A stretch of DNA of 64,000 nucleotides from positions 1-64,000 of the forward strand of contig JBBQWM010000022.1 in NCBI GenBank assembly GCA_038210655.1. The letters run 5' to 3'. The position numbers were made by a program, and so were the translations under genes. A model generated the notes under the pieces. It ran no database searches. It saw only the letters and a list, made by a program, of their open reading frames with translations, and had not been told where the DNA came from. This document shows, in pieces, positions 59,532 through 64,000 of this stretch; within the stretch, counting starts at the first letter, position 1, and each line of letters starts with the position of its first letter. This stretch comes from 54-19 sp038210655. GTDB taxonomy: Bacteria > Chloroflexota > Chloroflexia > Chloroheliales > Chloroheliaceae.

Positions 59532-59672
59532 TTATGCGTTAAGGTCAAGACCCAAGATGGCAAAGGCTCTTGGGGTGGAGCGTGAATTGGCCCTGAGGGT
59601 TTCGGTAATGCGGGTATATGCGGTCAAGTGAAGTAAATTGAGGACCAGGTTGCGTAAAATAGCCAGGAGGTG
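59532..59672 (-). pseudogene. ISAs1-family transposase C-terminal fragment
   Basis: On the minus strand a 46-residue open stretch (LAILRNLVLNLLHLTAYTRI ... AFAILGLDLNA, stop at 59532) matches the C-terminus of ISAs1-family (H-repeat) transposases. The stop lies inside the terminal sequence CAGGGCTTATGCGTT at 59526. A MITE with the same ends abuts it at 59673, so the fragment looks like what is left of the parent element. Confidence 0.7.
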
Positions 59673-59780
59673 CAGGGCTTATGCGTTTAGGCCAAAGTCA
59701 AAAGTCTTTTGATGGGCTTTTTAGCCTCACTCCTAAATTATTAGGCTCAAAGTAAGATTGAGGTAAACGCATAAGCCCTG
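59673..59780. mobile_element. 108-bp ISAs1-type MITE (copy 2)
   Basis: CAGGGCTTATGCGTTTAGGC to GGTAAACGCATAAGCCCTG, same length as 1365-1472 in opposite orientation, with the shared interior GGCTTTTTAGCCTCACTCCT. It directly follows the transposase remnant. Confidence 0.78.
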
Positions 59781-59786
59781 TGTTTA

Positions 59787-59883
59787 GATAACGTATCCTT
59801 TGCTAAGGGTTCAGTTTGGACAGCCTTTTTTGAGTTCAAATTCGAGCTTTCAAAAGTCAACCCTTAGAGATCGATACGTTATC
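59787..59883. repeat. 97-bp inverted-repeat element, GATAACGTATC ends
   Basis: GATAACGTATC...CTAAGGGTT at the left is mirrored by AACCCTTAG...GATACGTTATC at the right (about 20 matches over 25 bp). No coding potential; another probable MITE. Confidence 0.65.
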
Positions 59884-59899
59884 AGAATAACTTTACGCT

Positions 59900-59927
59900 T
59901 TGCAAGCCGTTCGGCCTATGTTATGAT
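59900..59927 (+). promoter_or_regulatory. Promoter of the LytTR regulator gene
   Basis: TTGCAA (59900-59905) and TATGAT (59922-59927) with a 16-bp spacer, 50 bp before the start codon. Confidence 0.55.
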
Positions 59928-59977
59928 TGAGAACATAGTAACCAGTTAAACAGGTCAGACTAGCAAAGGACATCGCC

Positions 59978-60766
59978 ATGGCGGACGGCTTGAAAGTGTT
60001 GATCGTAGACGACGAGGCTCTAGCGCGGGCCGACCTTCACTATATGCTCAAGGGGCTGGCGCAAGTTTCGGATGTGACCGAGTGCGCCAATGCAACCGAG
60101 GCGCTGGCTGTAATGCAGGATGATGTCTTTGATGGTATCTTTCTGGACATCGAAATGCCTGGCCTGAACGGTCTTAAAGCGGTCAAGATCATCAACCAAT
60201 TGCAAAACCCGCCTTTGATAGTGTTTGTCACGGCCTATGATGAACACGCCGCCAAAGCCTTTGAACTCAATGCGGTCGATTATCTGGTCAAGCCGTTTAG
60301 CGCTCGTCGCCTCGAACAGGCCGTCCAGAAGGTTATTACGGCACGGGCCACCCTGACCAATGCGGGTCGCCAGGCGGTCAGTCCGGCCCCGGTGGTGGTC
60401 GGCGGTAATACGACCGCTCAACCCGACACCCAGTTTAAGAAAATCCCGGTCGAAAAAGGCGATGGTGTATTGCTTATCAGCCTGAGCGATGTACGCTATA
60501 TCGTAGCCTATAACGATCAGGTTTTTGTGAATGTCTACGACGAACAATATTTATGCCGCTTCTCCCTGACCGAACTGGAACTCAAACTTTCCTCGCAGGG
60601 TTTCGCGCGGATTCATCGCAGCTATATCGTCAACTTGCAACACGTCTTAGAACTCCAACCCTTTTTTAATGGGACTTATAACCTCATTATTGATGACAAA
60701 AAGAAATCGGTTTTGCCGGTCAGTCGGGCGCGAGTTAAGTCTTTGCGCTCTTTGATCGGGGTCTGA
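59978..60766 (+). CDS. LytTR-type response regulator
   Basis: 262 residues. The receiver domain (about 5-120) has Asp11-Asp12, phosphoacceptor Asp57 in FLDIEMPG and Lys in DYLVKPFS. A Pro/Ala linker precedes a LytTR DNA-binding domain (about 150-258), with VRYIVAYNDQVFVNVYDE, FARIHRSYIVNLQHV and LPVSRARVKSLR. It would bind DNA as a dimer after phosphorylation. No histidine kinase is adjacent; the orphan kinase at 46856 is 12 kb away and its pairing is unknown. AAAGGA precedes the ATG, and a heptad hairpin follows just after the stop. Confidence 0.93.
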   Translation: MADGLKVLIVDDEALARADLHYMLKGLAQVSDVTECANATEALAVMQDDVFDGIFLDIEMPGLNGLKAVKIINQLQNPPLIVFVTAYDEHAAKAFELNAVDYLVKPFSARRLEQAVQKVITARATLTNAGRQAVSPAPVVVGGNTTAQPDTQFKKIPVEKGDGVLLISLSDVRYIVAYNDQVFVNVYDEQYLCRFSLTELELKLSSQGFARIHRSYIVNLQHVLELQPFFNGTYNLIIDDKKKSVLPVSRARVKSLRSLIGV

Positions 60767-60834
60767 GCAGGTAGGTGTCAGGTGTCAGGTGTCAGGTAAG
60801 AACCAGCCTGCCTGATACCTGACACCTGATACCT
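60767..60834. repeat. GTGTCAG heptad hairpin after the LytTR regulator stop
   Basis: GTGTCAG GTGTCAG GTGTCAG units (60776-60796) and the complement ACCTGACACCTGATACCT (60814-60831) form a stem starting a few bases after the stop codon. Confidence 0.8.
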
Positions 60835-60898
60835 CGACTATTTCAAAATTAAACGACTAAATTGCTACTCAAGTGGTAGCCTGGAAAGCTATAGATTG

Positions 60899-61582
60899 AT
60901 GAGCCAAACTGCCGAACCGTTTCGTCGCTTTGACCTGTCGAGGCAGGCCAACTGGAAACGAGTGGACGAAAGCGACGATGGCAACTTCTACCAGCAACCT
61001 CGGCTGGTAGTGCATGTCGATGACCATTTTATCGCCACTTTGGGCCGCTTCCTGAGCGAAAATCTACCGCCAGGGGCGCTGATTCTGGATTTGATGAGCA
61101 GCTACAAAAGCCATCTGCCCACCGATTACCAACCTGGACGAGTGGTCGGCCTGGGCATGAACGAGCCAGAATTGCGGGCCAACCCTCAATTGAACGAATA
61201 TCGGGTGCAGAACCTCAACCAAAATCCGCAACTACCTTATACCGATAACAGCTTTGAGGTCGTGCTAAACACGGTCTCGGTTCAATATTTACAGCGTCCG
61301 GTCGAGGTCTTTCGGGAAGTTGGGCGGGTCTTGAAGCCGGGCGGGTTGCACATCGTCTCCTTCTCCAATCGCATGTTCCCAACCAAAGCGGTGCAAATCT
61401 GGCGCGAACTGGATGAGCCGGAAAGAGTTTACCTTGTCCAGCAATATTTTGCCGAAAGTGGAGCCTTTCAGCCGCCCCAAATCTTTACCGATCTCGATAG
61501 TAATCAGCGTGGTGGAAGCATTTGGGCCAGCCTTTTCGCCGCCAAAGACCCGGTGTATATCGTTTGGAGCGCGAAAAAATAG
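60899..61582 (+). CDS. SAM-dependent methyltransferase (type 11)
   Basis: 227 residues from ATG 60899. The SAM loop is degenerate (GALILDLMSSYKSHLP instead of the DxGxG form), but LPYTDNSFEVVLNTVSVQYL, REVGRVLKPGGLHIVSFSNR and MFPTKAVQIWRELDEPERVY fit Methyltransf_11 proteins of this size, found widely in bacteria and cyanobacteria. Substrate unknown. Stand-alone gene after the LytTR regulator. Confidence 0.83.
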   Translation: MSQTAEPFRRFDLSRQANWKRVDESDDGNFYQQPRLVVHVDDHFIATLGRFLSENLPPGALILDLMSSYKSHLPTDYQPGRVVGLGMNEPELRANPQLNEYRVQNLNQNPQLPYTDNSFEVVLNTVSVQYLQRPVEVFREVGRVLKPGGLHIVSFSNRMFPTKAVQIWRELDEPERVYLVQQYFAESGAFQPPQIFTDLDSNQRGGSIWASLFAAKDPVYIVWSAKK

Positions 61583-61632
61583 GTGGTTATCTGTAGTTTG
61601 CGAAATCTCTCACATTGCCGGGTAGTCCGCTA

Positions 61633-61660
61633 TTGCGATTTTCGTAACTAATGGTATAAT
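61633..61660 (+). promoter_or_regulatory. Promoter upstream of nuoG
   Basis: TTGCGA (61633-61638) and TATAAT (61655-61660), 16-bp spacer, with an extended TGG before the -10. It gives a leader of about 280 nt in which no convincing gene is seen; a 36-codon frame at 61695 lacks a ribosome-binding site. Confidence 0.65.
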
Positions 61661-61947
61661 GCACTAGAACACAATCTAGCTCAAAACTTAACCCGATGTT
61701 AGCGGTTCCTATATGCTTTTTTCACTTACGGCCCAGCCTGGAACCGGCCCATCAAAATAAACTTGGCGAACTGCACAACCTGAACCAACAAGCTTTACCG
61801 TTCTGAACTATAGCAAGCAGACTAGCAGATAGTCTGGTCAAAATAAGCGAGTAGATCGGCATTATCGGCTACTTCTAGCAGCCTGGTTTGGCAATTCAGG
61901 CACATACCAGTAATACCCTTTGAGAAGCGAAAGTAAGGCAATCTTAG

Positions 61948-64000
61948 ATGGCAGATGTTTCTGAATTATTAAACCTGACGATCAATGGACAGCCCGTCCA
62001 GGCTCCCAAAGGTTCGACGATCTGGCAAGCGGCGAAGTTGGCCGGTATCTTTATTCCTATTTATTGCTACCATCCCAAAATGCCGCCTCTCGGTGCTTGC
62101 CGCATCTGTCTGGTGGAGGTCGAAAAGGCTCCCAAACCACAGGCGGCCTGTTGTACCGCCATCGCAGAGGGGATGAATATAAAGGTCGATAGTAAGGTAG
62201 CCGAGAGTGCGCGGGCCGGGGTGATGGAATTCTTGCTGATTAACCATCCACTTGATTGCCCGATTTGCGACAAGGGCGGCGAGTGCGATTTGCAAAATTT
62301 TGCGGTCGAATATGGGCGGGCGACCGGGCGGTTTCAAGAAGAAAAACGCCATCTGGGTAAAGCTATCGACCTCGGCCCAACCATTGCGCTTGACCGCGAA
62401 CGCTGCATTATGTGTATGCGCTGTGTGCGCTTTGGCAACGAGATCACCCAGGACGAGGGTCTAATTATCCTCGAACGGGGCAACCAATCCGAAATCGGCA
62501 CTTTCCCCGGTCAACCTTATGTCTCGCAATTTTCCGGCAACGTAACCGAAATCTGCCCGGTCGGAGCGCTTACAAGCCGCACCTACCGTTTTAAGGCCCG
62601 GCCCTGGGAATTGCGTCACACTCCTAGCGTCTGCGCCCACTGTTCGGTCGGTTGCAATATCGAAGTCGATACCCGCCTGGGCCGCGAAGTCGTGCGCTTT
62701 ATGGGCCGGACGAACGATAGCGTCGATGATGGCTGGCTATGCGACCGGGGTCGCTATGGCTACGGCTTTATCCAGAGCGAACAGCGTCTGCGTACTCCCC
62801 TGCTTCGGCGGGGCGCAAAACTGGAACCGGCAACCTGGGCCGAAGCTTTCGATTATATCGTTACCCGTCTGAACGAGATTCGAGAAAAATACGGCCCGCA
62901 AGCAATTGGCGGCATCGCCGGAACGCACGCCACCAATGAGGAGCTTTACCTGTTCCAAAAACTGTTGCGTGGTCTGTTGGGAACGGGCAACGTCGATCAT
63001 AAGCACGGTTCGTTCGGGGCGGTTCCACCCGCCGCAATCCCGGCTATTCATTCTGCCACAATTGCCGGACTGGAAACGGCTAAAGTAATTGTCTTGATCG
63101 GGGCCGACCCTTCACAACGCCAACCGATTATCGAATTGCGAATTAAGAAGGCCCTCAAAGCCGGGGCCAAGCTGGTTATCATCGGCCCGGCGTTAAAGGC
63201 ACTAGATCGTTTTGCAAAAGTGCGAATGCCGGTAGGTTTGGAACAGGTCGGGGCGGCAGTCAATGCGGTCTTAGCCCAACTGGTCAAGAGCGGCACAGCT
63301 AAGGGCCTTCAGGATGAAACCCTCAAGAGCCACTTATCCGACCTATACGGCAGCTACGAGAACGGGGCCGAACTCAGCGCACAGTTACAGCAAATTGCCA
63401 GCCTGCTCGAAGGAGCCGACCGGATCAGCTTCCTTTATGACGAAATTGCGACTGAGCAGGAAAGCAACGCCGATCTATTGACTGATCTGGCTCGCCTCGC
63501 GCTGGCAACCGGGCAGTTGGGCCTGACGGGGGTCGGCATCGGACGGCTGACCGAAAATAACAACTCGTGGGGAGCGCTCGATATGGGTGTAACGCCGGGG
63601 GTTGGCCCTGGCTATACCGAAGCGGCCCCCGGCCTCACCTACGCCCAAATGCTCGGCGCGACCGACCACTCGAACGGCCAGTCGAACGGCCAGCCGAGCG
63701 ACCAACCTCCCCTCAAAGCCTTGCTGGTGATGGGTGCGAACCCGTTGACCCAAATCGAACGGCTGGGCGGCAACCCTTCCGCCTTTAGCGAATTAGAACT
63801 GCTGGTGGTACAGGAGCTATTTATGAGCGAGACCGCTGCCAGAGCGCACGTTGTATTGCCGGTGGCCTCTTTTGCCGAAAAAGAAGGGACTTTTACCAAT
63901 ACCGAGGGTCGGGTACAGCTTATCACACCTGCCATCCCGCCTTTGCAAGGGGTCGCGCCGGATGCAGCGATATTATTGGAACTGGCCTACCGACTTGGGG
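61948..64000 (+). CDS. nuoG: NADH-quinone oxidoreductase subunit G, partial at window edge
   Basis: Open from ATG 61948 to the last base (684 residues seen). An N-terminal plant-type [2Fe-2S] domain has YCYHPKMPPLGACRICLVEV and ACCTAI. A His/Cys-ligated [4Fe-4S] site follows (HPLDCPICDKGGECDLQNFA), then RCIMCMRCVRF with ICPVGAL, and a molybdopterin-oxidoreductase [4Fe-4S] domain CAHCSVGCNIEVD with GWLCDRGRYG. The remainder is the molybdopterin-like domain (GTHATNEELYLFQKLLRGLL, HGSFGAVPP). It transfers electrons from NADH through complex I. The gene has its own promoter and a Gln/Ser/Asn-rich insert (SNGQSNGQ) near residue 572. Confidence 0.95.
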   Translation, partial: MADVSELLNLTINGQPVQAPKGSTIWQAAKLAGIFIPIYCYHPKMPPLGACRICLVEVEKAPKPQAACCTAIAEGMNIKVDSKVAESARAGVMEFLLINHPLDCPICDKGGECDLQNFAVEYGRATGRFQEEKRHLGKAIDLGPTIALDRERCIMCMRCVRFGNEITQDEGLIILERGNQSEIGTFPGQPYVSQFSGNVTEICPVGALTSRTYRFKARPWELRHTPSVCAHCSVGCNIEVDTRLGREVVRFMGRTNDSVDDGWLCDRGRYGYGFIQSEQRLRTPLLRRGAKLEPATWAEAFDYIVTRLNEIREKYGPQAIGGIAGTHATNEELYLFQKLLRGLLGTGNVDHKHGSFGAVPPAAIPAIHSATIAGLETAKVIVLIGADPSQRQPIIELRIKKALKAGAKLVIIGPALKALDRFAKVRMPVGLEQVGAAVNAVLAQLVKSGTAKGLQDETLKSHLSDLYGSYENGAELSAQLQQIASLLEGADRISFLYDEIATEQESNADLLTDLARLALATGQLGLTGVGIGRLTENNNSWGALDMGVTPGVGPGYTEAAPGLTYAQMLGATDHSNGQSNGQPSDQPPLKALLVMGANPLTQIERLGGNPSAFSELELLVVQELFMSETAARAHVVLPVASFAEKEGTFTNTEGRVQLITPAIPPLQGVAPDAAILLELAYRLG

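Noticed and set aside
61695..61805. 36-codon frame in the nuoG leader
   Set aside because: No ribosome-binding site and no recognisable sequence; kept only as a remark.

Overview
The window looks like chromosomal DNA from a Chloroflexota bacterium (inferred, not proven). Supporting signs are ABC binding lipoproteins with long Thr/Ala-rich linkers after the lipobox, a Tad pilus locus whose CpaB carries a lipobox, menG and rex (menaquinone respiration), a complex I gene and many large STAND/CHAT-type proteins. No rRNA, tRNA or CRISPR array was seen. Repeats and small non-autonomous elements fill most intergenic gaps.

Layout: 1-391 is the start of a sugar ABC permease cut by the window edge, followed by a small lipoprotein. 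At 1636-10524, on the minus strand, lies a three-gene locus: a cytoplasmic trypsin-like protease, a CHAT (caspase-like) protease fused to an AAA/STAND-like ATPase, and an 1827-aa STAND NTPase with helical repeats and a degenerate CHAT-like C-terminus. This resembles an NTP-dependent conflict or programmed-death system and is the most interesting locus here. At 10885-18716 come trehalose synthase, a SirB1-like protein, rex, menG, a class III adenylate cyclase and a HisC-like aminotransferase. At 18947-22777 is a peptide-type ABC importer without ATPases. At 22912-26896 are an amidase and the carrier-protein cysteine pathway: JAMM protease, CysM, ThiS/MoaD-like carrier and rhodanese-E1. At 27570-34270 is a LacI-controlled sugar importer with a GH1 beta-glucosidase. 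An MFS exporter with an ArsR regulator, a 54-aa protein and a TIGR04325-type methyltransferase follow.

At 37981-43752 are surface genes: a YVTN/DUF11 protein, a sortase and a Tat-exported repeat protein. At 44064-45217 there are overlapping IS6 and IS66 remnants. Next come a MidA-type methyltransferase, a histidine kinase, a GH19/SH3 lysin-like protein and an ABC-F protein with a possible attenuator leader. At 52177-58724 is a Tad pilus core (cpaB, cpaE, cpaF, tadB, tadC) with no pilin in view. Then DUF192, a graveyard of small elements (59497-59883), a LytTR response regulator, a methyltransferase and the start of nuoG, which runs off the window.

A striking genome-wide feature is degenerate tandem repeats with a constant 7-nt period but different unit sequences. 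They sit directly against stop codons of at least ten genes, and in two cases against a start codon. Other dispersed elements include ISAs1-derived and IS5-like MITEs, a 142-bp element found twice, and a palindromic element family whose core is interchangeable between conserved ends.
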